64,000 bases of DNA from an uncultured Sphaerochaeta sp. (GTDB taxonomy: Bacteria > Spirochaetota > Spirochaetia > Sphaerochaetales > Sphaerochaetaceae), in NCBI RefSeq assembly GCF_963667405.1, contig NZ_OY763408.1, positions 1,635,757-1,699,756 on the forward strand, in the 5' to 3' direction. Positions within the stretch are counted from its first letter, which is position 1; every line of letters starts with the position of its first letter. The translations under genes were made by a program, and so were the position numbers. The notes under the pieces were generated by a model. The model worked only from the letters and a program-made list of their open reading frames with translations, made no database searches and was not told the origin of the DNA. Shown one piece after another: positions 27,282 through 35,284 of this stretch.

Positions 27282-27364
27282 TAACAACCTGCAATAATCC
27301 TGCCAATTGGCCTTTCTAATTCCTAGTATTTTGGTTTAGTTTCATTTCTTGCAAGGTGTTTGTC

Positions 27365-27395
27365 TTGATTATTCAGACGATACCAAGCATAGTAT
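27365..27395 (+). promoter_or_regulatory. Promoter of exported paralogue 1
   Basis: TTGATT (27365-27370) with CATAGT (27388-27393, 17-bp spacing) or TAGTAT (27390-27395, 19-bp spacing) 5-7 nt before ATG 27401. No ribosome site between. Confidence 0.45.
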
Positions 27396-27400
27396 ACGTT

Positions 27401-28480
27401 ATGAAACAGCATATGACACAACTCATCATCATGCTTCTCATTTCCCTGATTCCGCTCCAAGCGGCAATTGAAGTTGAGTACGAGCCTGAGTACTATCTGA
27501 TTTTCCGAAAAGGCAACGACGTTCCCACCTCCTCGTTCTCTCCGACCGGATTCAATGCATCAAAAATTGTTGCACATATCGGGACCATCACGATTACGGC
27601 AACCGAAAACGAGCCGATCATACGCCCCATTCTTGAAGGATTCGGCACTTCAAACAATTTTGTATTCAATGGTCCTCTTACTGGCTGGGGAGGGGGCTAC
27701 CATGATACCGGTTTCCAGATTTACGGCGTCTCCACCACGAGACGCTCTCCATTTGGTGTATGGTTCGGCAGCGGCGGAGGCGAGTTCATCTTGGAGTCAG
27801 GAACGGTCAACGCCAATCCTTATGTCGTGGAACTCTTTTTCCAAGGTATTCATAACTCCAACCTCTACATCCTAGGTGCAGACTATGTGATGGTTGATGG
27901 AACACTTGGCTCCTTCAATGTGAAGCTGAAACCAGCGAATTCCTGGGACTACTTCTATGTTCCTGTCAATGATCAGGAAATACCCGAAGACGGCTCTCCT
28001 CCTGCTGAACCGATCCCCATTCCTGTAGGAGGTTCCGGTGTTCCCATCCCCACCGTTCCCTATGGCGTCGATCCCCCCGAGCTGGTCCATGTCTTCACCA
28101 TCATCCAGGATGAGCCCTTTGCCATAAGCGATGCCTATGGCTCAACCAACCAGGCAAGTGTAGGCAAGGCCCAAATCGCTTTGCAGAACGCTGTGCAGGG
28201 AGGTATATATGGAGTGGAGATAACTTTTTCCAGCAATCAGGGAGGACCGGAGTTCCAGCTGCATCTCCAAGGGGAACCCACGTATCCATTCATTCCCTAT
28301 GAGCTGAAATTCCTCGGACAGAAGGTGAACAAGGGACAGGCAATCACGTGGAGTCCCTTGGATATTCCGGTCACTGAAGAGAGCATTTACGTAACCAATA
28401 TTTCTTCGACAATTGCGGAAGCAGCTCCAAGCGGCAATTATTCCGATACCATCACGGTGGAGATTACCCCGATTGAGTGA
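27401..28480 (+). CDS. Exported beta-rich protein, paralogue 1
   Basis: Function not recognised. 359 aa, with a Sec signal peptide at about 1-21 (MKQHMTQLIIMLLISLIPLQA). It has an N-terminal domain with the family block IVAHIGTITITATENEPIIRP, a Pro-rich hinge (residues about 195-225), and a C-terminal domain: DAYGSTNQASVGKAQIALQ, then VEITFSSNQGGPEFQLHLQG, IPYELKFLGQ and the terminal strand GNYSDTITVEITP. That ending resembles the last strand of SCPU/Csu-type fimbrial and spore-coat-U domains (GTYTDTVTVTV). No usher, chaperone or sortase gene is near. A surface or periplasmic structural role is inferred only. The start at 27401 is preferred because the upstream part is not signal-like. Confidence 0.7.
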   Translation: MKQHMTQLIIMLLISLIPLQAAIEVEYEPEYYLIFRKGNDVPTSSFSPTGFNASKIVAHIGTITITATENEPIIRPILEGFGTSNNFVFNGPLTGWGGGYHDTGFQIYGVSTTRRSPFGVWFGSGGGEFILESGTVNANPYVVELFFQGIHNSNLYILGADYVMVDGTLGSFNVKLKPANSWDYFYVPVNDQEIPEDGSPPAEPIPIPVGGSGVPIPTVPYGVDPPELVHVFTIIQDEPFAISDAYGSTNQASVGKAQIALQNAVQGGIYGVEITFSSNQGGPEFQLHLQGEPTYPFIPYELKFLGQKVNKGQAITWSPLDIPVTEESIYVTNISSTIAEAAPSGNYSDTITVEITPIE

Positions 28481-28550
28481 TAGGTATTGTCTCTGCTGAA
28501 TCATTAAGACAGATTTCTTGCCCGAGAGTACCGATAGCCACACCTAATTC

Positions 28551-28579
28551 TTGACAGTAGTGGACAGCATGTCTAGACT
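28551..28579 (+). promoter_or_regulatory. Leaderless promoter of exported paralogue 2
   Basis: Consensus -35 TTGACA (28551-28556), 17 bp, TAGACT (28574-28579), 6 nt to ATG 28586. Confidence 0.65.
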
Positions 28580-28585
28580 GATGAC

Positions 28586-29704
28586 ATGAGAGTACGACTG
28601 GTATGCATCCTGTTCCTCATCCTCTTCTGCAATGTATTTTTTCTTGCAGCGAAAACTGTCACCGTTACCACCACCTATGAACAGGTAACCAGCCTGCAGT
28701 TCCAGTATGGAGCCCCCTCGATACTCCAGCAATACGGAACATCTTCGAATATTCAAAACACGCATTTCACTGCACTCTTGGGAGTTCTTACGATTACCAC
28801 TGATGGCACCAATCTTAAGAATCCAAGCCTCTACGCCATCAGTTTTGACACAAACATAACGATCACTGGGTATGTGTACGATAATGGGCAGTATATACTG
28901 GCCAGTGTTCCTGTTGAAGTATGGGCTGTTACGATAGTCGGGAGTTCTGTAGCATCTGTTGTTCAGCTTCAAAACGGGACTACCAACCTTGCACCAAATT
29001 CAGGCAATTTCCTGCCCGGTGAAAATACCATGACTTCCTATATCATTCTGATCAACACCAATAAAGGACTTGGATATTTCATTCCAGGAATGGTGTATTC
29101 GCTTAACGCAGGCCTAGGTTCCTTTGGAGTATCTGTTGTTCCGCAGGGAGGAGGAAATACCTCTACACCGGTACCCATTGTCGTGGATGGAGAAGAAACA
29201 ACTACAGCTCCGATTGTTGATGTTGGGGAAGATACCACTCCAGATATCCCATTTCAAGGTGAAGGTGATGGCTATCCCTTCACCCATGAGTTTCAATTCA
29301 CCATTCTCAACAACGTCGAATCATTTGACCTGTACAATGCCATAGAGGGGAGAAAAGCTACAATCGCAGCTGCGCAATTACAAGTTAGCCTGGGAGATCC
29401 AACGAAACAGTATGGGGTGCAGATAGCCTTCACCAGTACGGCTCCAGGATCGGACTTTGAGATGCATCTCAATGGAGATCCAAGCCAGTATGCACTCCCC
29501 TATTATCTTTATCTCAATGGCGAATTTATGCAGAAAAACGTATTCACCCTATGGGACGGTATCTATGTTCTCAGTACTGGCTCCGTAACGCTTGAACGTC
29601 CGATAACGGTAGCGGTAAAAGAGGGCACAGAACTGGCTGGAGCTCCAGAAGGGTCCTACTCTGATACGGTTACGGTGGTCATCATTCCGCTTGATACCTT
29701 GTGA
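28586..29704 (+). CDS. Exported beta-rich protein, paralogue 2
   Basis: Function not recognised. 372 aa, with a signal peptide at about 1-22 (MRVRLVCILFLILFCNVFFLA). The domain order matches paralogue 1: an N-terminal domain with ALLGVLTITTDGTNLKNPS, an acidic hinge rich in Thr/Asp/Glu/Pro (about residues 190-225), then a C-terminal domain with DLYNAIEGRKATIAAAQLQVS, VQIAFTSTAPGSDFEMHLNG, LPYYLYLNGEF and the final strand GSYSDTVTVVIIP. Preceded by a near-consensus promoter that leaves no leader. The hinge is the most divergent part among the paralogues. Confidence 0.7.
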   Translation: MRVRLVCILFLILFCNVFFLAAKTVTVTTTYEQVTSLQFQYGAPSILQQYGTSSNIQNTHFTALLGVLTITTDGTNLKNPSLYAISFDTNITITGYVYDNGQYILASVPVEVWAVTIVGSSVASVVQLQNGTTNLAPNSGNFLPGENTMTSYIILINTNKGLGYFIPGMVYSLNAGLGSFGVSVVPQGGGNTSTPVPIVVDGEETTTAPIVDVGEDTTPDIPFQGEGDGYPFTHEFQFTILNNVESFDLYNAIEGRKATIAAAQLQVSLGDPTKQYGVQIAFTSTAPGSDFEMHLNGDPSQYALPYYLYLNGEFMQKNVFTLWDGIYVLSTGSVTLERPITVAVKEGTELAGAPEGSYSDTVTVVIIPLDTL

Positions 29705-29760
29705 CTCTTCTCACTTATTGAATTCTGATCATCAAAAACCAACGTTACAGCACAAACAAG

Positions 29761-30135
29761 TCAATCCGCATTGGTGATATTGACGACGATCGTAGCCTGA
29801 TACACTCCACTCACCAGTTGGTCTATCAAGCTGGTGTCAATTCCTCCAATAAACAGAGGTTTCCGGTTCACGCCTTGTCCTGATACGCTCCATTCGATGT
29901 TGTCACCATACGCGACAGGGCCCTCGTCCAACATGAGTTCAAAGGGAATTCCTGTACCACCTATAAAATCTGGGAGCAACTGGAATTCTCCGGAATTGTC
30001 ATCGGTAGTGAATGCAATATTCAGCTTATACTTTTTGTGGGGTTTCCCATTGCCTACTTCAATACACACATCGGTCAATTCTTTCCAATAACCATCATAG
30101 GCATCACAAAGATCAAATGTCACTGAGGTATTTTC
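29761..30135 (-). pseudogene. C-terminal fragment of exported paralogue 3, split by insertion
   Basis: Reading from the insertion junction, ENTSVTFDLCDAYDGYWKEL, LNIAFTTDDNSGEFQLLPDF, IPFELMLDEG and the end GVYQATIVVNITNAD match the C-terminal domain of the neighbouring paralogues. An open frame continues upstream to 30435, but that part is antisense to the insertion element and has no family similarity. The matching N-terminal part is at 30778-31569. Without its signal peptide this fragment is not expected to work. Confidence 0.8.
30130..30135. repeat. Target site duplication, left copy
   Basis: ATTTTC flanking the insertion element; identical copy at 30778-30783. Confidence 0.75.
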
Positions 30136-30777
30136 TGAGTTCGCTGATGGTTCCCAGCCAGTTGACCGGTAAAAACCCAGCCACCCAACGGAGAAAATCC
30201 TACCAGTAGGAACCAAGCGATGATAAACCTTGGATATGCATGCATAGCATGTAGATATCAATCCAAGGAGGTCAATTATGACCAATTTCAAGGAAATCCT
30301 GCGTTTGTATTGCGGAGGATTTAGCCAGCGATCGATAGCAACCAGCCTTTCTTGCTCCAGGGATGCCGTTGCACTCTGCATCAAACGAGCGAAAGAGCGG
30401 GGATTGCAACTCCCAGTTTCAGAGGATGTCACCAACGAGGACCTGAGGAAACTCCTTCATTGCAGCCAGGAAGGTGTTCGTGACCCAAGCTATATGCTTC
30501 CTGTTTTTTTATGTTGTGAAGGAATTAGAGAAATCCAGACCGAATGAGAACTGGCCGAAGGTAATAGGTAATGTTTCCTTGGGTCAAGCTAACCTGGATA
30601 GGCTTACATCGTCTTCATATACGCTGAGACTTGAAGTACAAGACCAGCTATCCATATATTCAGCTAAACCCTGATAGTTTTCGATATTTCTTGTCAGCAG
30701 ATTCTGCTGGCTGGGATTGCATAGTTCAGTGGCGGGCTTTGCTCAGGTCAAGTGGCCGGGGTGCACCGTTGAACTCA
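30136..30777. mobile_element. Internally deleted IS21-family element, 642 bp
   Basis: The ends form an imperfect 32-bp terminal inverted repeat: TGAGTTC at the outer 7 bp, then a shared TG, CCC, GCCA and terminal TTGACC blocks. These occupy 30136-30167 and the complement of 30746-30777. It is flanked by the 6-bp direct repeat ATTTTC, within the 4-8 bp range known for IS21 elements. It holds only an IstA N-terminal remnant and no IstB ATPase gene, so it cannot move on its own and would need a helper element in trans. Full IS21 elements are about 2-2.5 kb. Confidence 0.8.
30278..30547 (+). pseudogene. IstA transposase N-terminal remnant
   Basis: 90-codon frame starting at ATG after CAAGGAGG. 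FKEILRLYCGGFSQRSIATS and CSRDAVALCIKRAKERGLQ match the helix-turn-helix DNA-binding domain of IS21-family IstA. After a run of seven T near 30505 the family-like sequence continues in another frame (YVVKELEKSRPNENW, normally the region just after the HTH domain), so there is a frameshift. The DDE catalytic core is absent. It might still make a DNA-binding peptide, but catalysis is impossible. Confidence 0.7.
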
Positions 30778-31569
30778 ATTTTCAAACCATATGTTGAAAT
30801 ACACTTGCTGGGGAGTACCAGTCCCATACCAGAACCCAACATCCTGCGGCTCTCCATCGGTATACGAACCAGGGTTGATGACAGAAGTTGACCCCTGCCC
30901 AACAGCACCGTCTATGGGTATGAATTGGCCTTGCGTTGGTTCACCCGATGCAGGAAAAACCCAAGGACCTTGGCCAAGCGTATCCGTAATACCCACGGTG
31001 AATCTGAAATCGATGGGCGTTTCAAACACAAAGGGTGAATCAAGTTTGAAAAAACCTCCAAGTGTATTGAGGTTTGGGGCCATGCCCGTATCCGTTGTCC
31101 CCCCATGATCATTGCTATTGACAAGATACAGATCTACAACGAAAGGACTCTCATCAACTTGTACGTTGTCTTCACCATTCAGCAAAGGTTGTTTTCCGTT
31201 GAGAGCGCGAATAAAGGCAGAACCATCCGTCCCATCAGTATAGGAGACGGCCAACAGGTTCATCTGTATCTTCTTGTCATAATCCCAATCATTGTGTTTA
31301 TCCCAGCGATGTGGGCCTATGAGATAGATATCGTAACTTCCGGACAATCCGGTTACCATGATTGTCGGATTGTACATAACCTCATCAGAGGTGATAGTCA
31401 ATCGCCCCAGCTTGGCGCCAAACATATTGGGATGGGAAAAAACACCAGGTTTTTTCTTCAAAACGATAGCTGGTTCAGGAACATATGTGGCAGAAACGCC
31501 CAATATTGAATAACCCAAAGAAAACATCAGAATCAATGTGACCAATACCCGAATGGAAGCCGATTTCAT
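30775..31569 (-). pseudogene. N-terminal fragment of exported paralogue 3, split by insertion
   Basis: 264 codons from ATG 31569 (GGAGAAG upstream). Signal peptide at about 1-27 (MKSASIRVLVTLILMFSLGY), the N-terminal family domain with AKLGRLTITSDEVMYNPTI, and the hinge to YFNIWFEN, where the stop comes from the first base of the inserted element. Joining codon 264 to the ACC codon at 30129 gives an uninterrupted 386-residue protein with the full family architecture. It may still be exported as a truncated, single-domain product. Confidence 0.8.
30778..30783. repeat. Target site duplication, right copy
   Basis: ATTTTC, matching 30130-30135. Read on the minus strand it encodes the Glu-Asn codons at the split point of the exported paralogue. 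Confidence 0.75.
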
Positions 31570-31998
31570 CTGCTTTCTTCTCCATCAATTTGCAAAGGCA
31601 AATTCTTTGTCCCAAAAAGACGAAGACAAGCAGGATTCATTGGTAACTTGGGATTATACATACTATACCATAATGCCTAGATGCCGACAATTATTTCTCT
31701 AAGCCTATAAGAATATTTCCAAGAAAAATGTTCTACCCCACAAACAATACTCATGCATAGGCAATAAGACGCTTCATTGGTATTCCGCATCACCAATTTG
31801 ATGAGGCAGTGATAGGTGTATGAGATGGAATGTCACCTACCGAAAAGAACTTCCGCCATCTCATTTAGGCAAGTATTTTGGTGCGATTGCCAAAACGCTT
31901 GCCCCAACCGGAAAAAAACGTACAATTGTACGACTAGTCTTTCTTATTAGGAATAAGTACTACTTGCTAGTTTTGCTCTTCTCCGATAGCATAGGTGT
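31570..31998. other. 429-bp divergent intergenic region of exported paralogues 3 and 4
   Basis: No convincing gene. AT-rich. Holds the inverted repeat AATTTGC-AAAG-GCAAATT (31587-31604) in the paralogue 3 leader and the leaderless promoter of paralogue 4 at its right end. The short plus-strand open frame starting at 31820 lacks a ribosome site and runs out of frame into the next gene. Confidence 0.6.
31964..31992 (+). promoter_or_regulatory. Leaderless promoter of exported paralogue 4
   Basis: TTGCTA (31964-31969), 17 bp, TAGCAT (31987-31992), 6 nt to ATG 31999. Confidence 0.6.
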
Positions 31999-33090
31999 AT
32001 GGGAAAAGTTCGGACGCTCATCATTGCTGGTATTCTATTTTTTTGCATGTTTACACTTTCTGCACAGATTCTCGTGGACTATCAGCCATCTGACTCTTTG
32101 GTTTTTGAAATAGGGTCTTCCCCTCTGTTTCCTGATCGGAATATGATAGCTTATCTGGGTAGCATGTCATTCAGCGCAACCAATAATTCTGCACTCTTCG
32201 ACCCAACCTTTATGCAGGTTTCCCAAGTGACCAGTGGAATATCGTTTTCTGGAGACCGTTATTCCTACACTGATAATGGAATACCCAAATACAATCAGGG
32301 TAGCTTTGGATTTCGTATCGTAGCCGTTACGACATTTACGGGAGGCAATGTTACCAAACAGGATATAACCATAAGCCCAGGAACCCCGATGATCCCAAAT
32401 TCTTCAGGAAACCAACTGAACAAAATCATTGATATCAAGTTGTATCTTGTTTCTTGGGAAACCAATATGAATGCCATTGCAAGATTAGGCTCCTCGTATG
32501 TGTTGACCAGCAACAATCTTGGTACTTTCAATATTGCCACTGCAAAGTCTGGAAGCGGGTACTACAATGGATTCAGCTATGCCAGTATCAACGGGCAGAC
32601 TGTACCAGCAAATGGCGCACCATCTACAGGACAAGCATACTCCAATACTGTGATCACCAGCATACCGTATGGAGCAGCTCCTCCCCAGGCAGAATATCTC
32701 TTGTCCATCATCGATGAGAACTCCTTTACCATAACCAGCGCGTATGGAGGGCTTTCCACTCGTATCGCAAGAGCTAAGCTCTTTCTGTCCAATACACAAC
32801 CCAATCAGCAATACGGGATAGACATTATGTTTTCGAACCGGATCAACAGCGCTCATTTTGCACTCCATCTTGACAATGACCAATCACTCTATGCCATTCC
32901 CTACACGCTTCTCTTCAATGGACAGGAAGTGGAGGGAGGGAAATCCATCCGCTGGGAAGATCTTGTTTCAGATGACAACTTCAAGGACATTATGATCACC
33001 AAAGTGGATTCGACAAAAGCTGATATGGCTCCAGCGGGGGAATACTTCGACACCATCACCGTAACGATTACGCCATCCGACACGATATAG
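31999..33090 (+). CDS. Exported beta-rich protein, paralogue 4
   Basis: Function not recognised. 363 aa, with a signal peptide at about 1-22 (MGKVRTLIIAGILFFCMFTL). The N-terminal domain has MIAYLGSMSFSATNNSALFD, there is a hinge near residues 195-225, and a C-terminal domain with SAYGGLSTRIARAKLFLS, IDIMFSNRINSAHFALHLDN, IPYTLLFNGQE and the terminal strand GEYFDTITVTITP. Intact and preceded by a leaderless promoter. An operator-like palindrome that belongs to glnN follows 16 bp after its stop. Confidence 0.7.
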   Translation: MGKVRTLIIAGILFFCMFTLSAQILVDYQPSDSLVFEIGSSPLFPDRNMIAYLGSMSFSATNNSALFDPTFMQVSQVTSGISFSGDRYSYTDNGIPKYNQGSFGFRIVAVTTFTGGNVTKQDITISPGTPMIPNSSGNQLNKIIDIKLYLVSWETNMNAIARLGSSYVLTSNNLGTFNIATAKSGSGYYNGFSYASINGQTVPANGAPSTGQAYSNTVITSIPYGAAPPQAEYLLSIIDENSFTITSAYGGLSTRIARAKLFLSNTQPNQQYGIDIMFSNRINSAHFALHLDNDQSLYAIPYTLLFNGQEVEGGKSIRWEDLVSDDNFKDIMITKVDSTKADMAPAGEYFDTITVTITPSDTI

Positions 33091-33104
33091 GGACACTTTG
33101 CTTC

Positions 33105-33132
33105 TTGCATAACTATGCAGAAAGTGTGTATT
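33105..33132 (+). promoter_or_regulatory. glnN promoter with ArgR-like operator
   Basis: TTGCAT (33105-33110) and TGTATT (33127-33132), 16 bp apart. The palindrome TGCATAACTATGCA (33106-33119) overlaps the -35 and matches the site before the amino acid binding protein gene except in the 4-bp spacer. Confidence 0.6.
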
Positions 33133-33163
33133 GTCAAATTAAACCACCTAAGAGGATGGCATC

Positions 33164-35284
33164 ATGTTTGATATTGACTACGCAAAAACCCCGGTAACAG
33201 ATTTTTATGGAATCAACTGTTTCACAGAAACAGAAATGGGCAAGTACCTCAGCGACCCGGTCATTCGGGAACTGAAAGAGGTGCAGCGTGGCCAACGAGA
33301 ACTTACCAGCGAACTTGCAGACTATGTTGCCAGTGCCATGAAACAGTGGGCGCTCAGTAGGGGTGCAACGCACTTCTGCCACTGGTTCCAGCCCCTTACA
33401 GGACTCACTGCAGAGAAACACGACTCCTTCATCAGCCCTACCAAGGGAGGAAAGGTGTTGCTTGAGTTCTCCGGCAAAGAGCTGATCAAAGGAGAAGGAG
33501 ACGCATCCTCGTTCCCCAACGGAGGGTTGCGAGCAACCTTTGAGGCCCGCGGGTATACCGCGTGGGATACCTCCTCCCCTGCATTCATCAAGGACATCAA
33601 CGGGGTGAAGACCCTCTATATTCCCACTGCCTTTTTCTCCTACAACGGAGATGCGCTGGATAAGAAAGTTCCCTTGCTCCGAGCCAATCAGGCAATTGAG
33701 AAGCAAACACTGCGTGTCTTGCGTGCCCTGGGGAATACCAAGGCCAAGCGGGTTGTCGTCAACATTGGTCCTGAGCAGGAGTATTTTCTGGTTGACAAGA
33801 GTTTCTATGACCAGAGACCCGATCTCCGGCTCTCAGGCCGTACCGTCATGGGAAATCTGGCTGCGAAGGGGCAGGAACTCAATGACCATTACTACGGTAC
33901 CATCGGAGACCGTGTGACGGTATTCATGAGCGAGCTGAATTACGAATTGTGGAAATTGGGTATCAGCAGCAAGACACAGCACAAGGAAGCAGCTCCCAAC
34001 CAGTTTGAGATTGCTGTTGTCTATGATGCGGCAAACCTTTCCACAGACCACAACCAACTGTTGATGGATGTACTGCAAATGGTTGCACTGCGCCATGGCA
34101 TGGTTGCACTTCTGCACGAAAAGCCCTTCCTGGGTGTCAATGGTTCAGGAAAACATGACAACTGGTCGCTTTCCACCGATGACGGGACAAACCTCTTGAG
34201 CCCAGGCTCAAACGTTGAGGACAACCTGCAATTCCTCGTGTTCCTGACCGCTTTCATCAAGGCAATGGATGAGTATGCCCCATTGATCCGCTGCGGCGCA
34301 GCCACAGCAGGAAATGATCATCGCTTGGGCTCCTCGGAAGCTCCCCCGGCCATCATCAGCATCTATCTTGGCGAGCAACTGAGTTCCATCCTGGATACCA
34401 TCACCATGGAGGGCAGTTGCACTAAAAGTGACCGCCAGTATGTTAGGATGGGCATGACCATGCTTCCTCAGCTGCCCAAGGATCTGACTGACAGGAATCG
34501 CACCAGCCCCATTGCATTCACCGGCAACAAATTCGAATATCGCATGGTGGGATCCTCCCAATCCATGGCAGGGCCAAACATCTACATCAATGCTGCAGTT
34601 GCACAAATCCTCGAAGAGGCTGCAGACAGACTGGAAAAGGCGGCAGACAAGGAGATTGAGTGCCACAACATCATCCGAGACTTCTACCAGAACCACAAGC
34701 GAATAGTATTCAACGGAAACGGCTATAGCAGGGAGTGGAAAGAAGAGGCAGCAAGGCGTGGCCTTCCCGATTTCAAGGATACGGTGAGTGCACTGCCCCA
34801 GATGCTCAGCGAGAAGAGCCTTTCCCTCTTTGAGCAACAACATGTCTTCACCAGAAGTGAAATTTCTTCCCGTCTTGACATCTATTTGCAGACCTACAGC
34901 AAGCAAATCAATGTAGAGGCTTCCATCATGGTGGAGATGTGCAGAAAGCAGGTGATACCGGCTGTCATCGGGTACGTAGGGCACCTTGCAGACTCTTTGA
35001 GCAAGCAGGAATCGCGTGGCTTGGCTGTGCAGACACAGCAACAGCTGCTCAACACCGTACAAACCGCTCTGAATCAAGCCATTGAAGCTACTGAACAGCT
35101 GCATGTGTGCATTGCAAAAGCTCTCTCGTACAAAGATGAGATTCTGAAGCAAGCACAGATCTATCGTGATGAAGTTGTACAACAGATGCAGATACTGAGA
35201 AGTCACATTGACTTGATGGAAACGTACACGGACAAGGCTTGTTGGCCTTTCCCAAGTTACGATGACCTCTTGTTCAGGCTTTAG
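33164..35284 (+). CDS. glnN: Glutamine synthetase type III
   Basis: ATP-dependent formation of glutamine from glutamate and ammonia. It is 706 aa, the size of the GSIII class (GSI is about 450 aa). It opens with the family's own N-terminal domain; the catalytic beta-barrel carries GPEQEYFLVD, HKEAAPNQFEIAVVYDAANL, NGSGKHDNWSLS and GNDHRLGSSEAPPA. The C-terminal helical region closes the dodecamer. ATG 33164 follows GAGGATGGC. Operator-like palindrome on the promoter links it to the amino acid importer. Its TAG stop overlaps the convergent glucosidase stop by 4 bp. Confidence 0.96.
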   Translation: MFDIDYAKTPVTDFYGINCFTETEMGKYLSDPVIRELKEVQRGQRELTSELADYVASAMKQWALSRGATHFCHWFQPLTGLTAEKHDSFISPTKGGKVLLEFSGKELIKGEGDASSFPNGGLRATFEARGYTAWDTSSPAFIKDINGVKTLYIPTAFFSYNGDALDKKVPLLRANQAIEKQTLRVLRALGNTKAKRVVVNIGPEQEYFLVDKSFYDQRPDLRLSGRTVMGNLAAKGQELNDHYYGTIGDRVTVFMSELNYELWKLGISSKTQHKEAAPNQFEIAVVYDAANLSTDHNQLLMDVLQMVALRHGMVALLHEKPFLGVNGSGKHDNWSLSTDDGTNLLSPGSNVEDNLQFLVFLTAFIKAMDEYAPLIRCGAATAGNDHRLGSSEAPPAIISIYLGEQLSSILDTITMEGSCTKSDRQYVRMGMTMLPQLPKDLTDRNRTSPIAFTGNKFEYRMVGSSQSMAGPNIYINAAVAQILEEAADRLEKAADKEIECHNIIRDFYQNHKRIVFNGNGYSREWKEEAARRGLPDFKDTVSALPQMLSEKSLSLFEQQHVFTRSEISSRLDIYLQTYSKQINVEASIMVEMCRKQVIPAVIGYVGHLADSLSKQESRGLAVQTQQQLLNTVQTALNQAIEATEQLHVCIAKALSYKDEILKQAQIYRDEVVQQMQILRSHIDLMETYTDKACWPFPSYDDLLFRL

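Noticed and set aside
30136-30435. N-terminal extension of the C-terminal surface-protein fragment
   Set aside because: This part is antisense to the IS21-derived element and has no similarity to the paralogues; it arises from the insertion.
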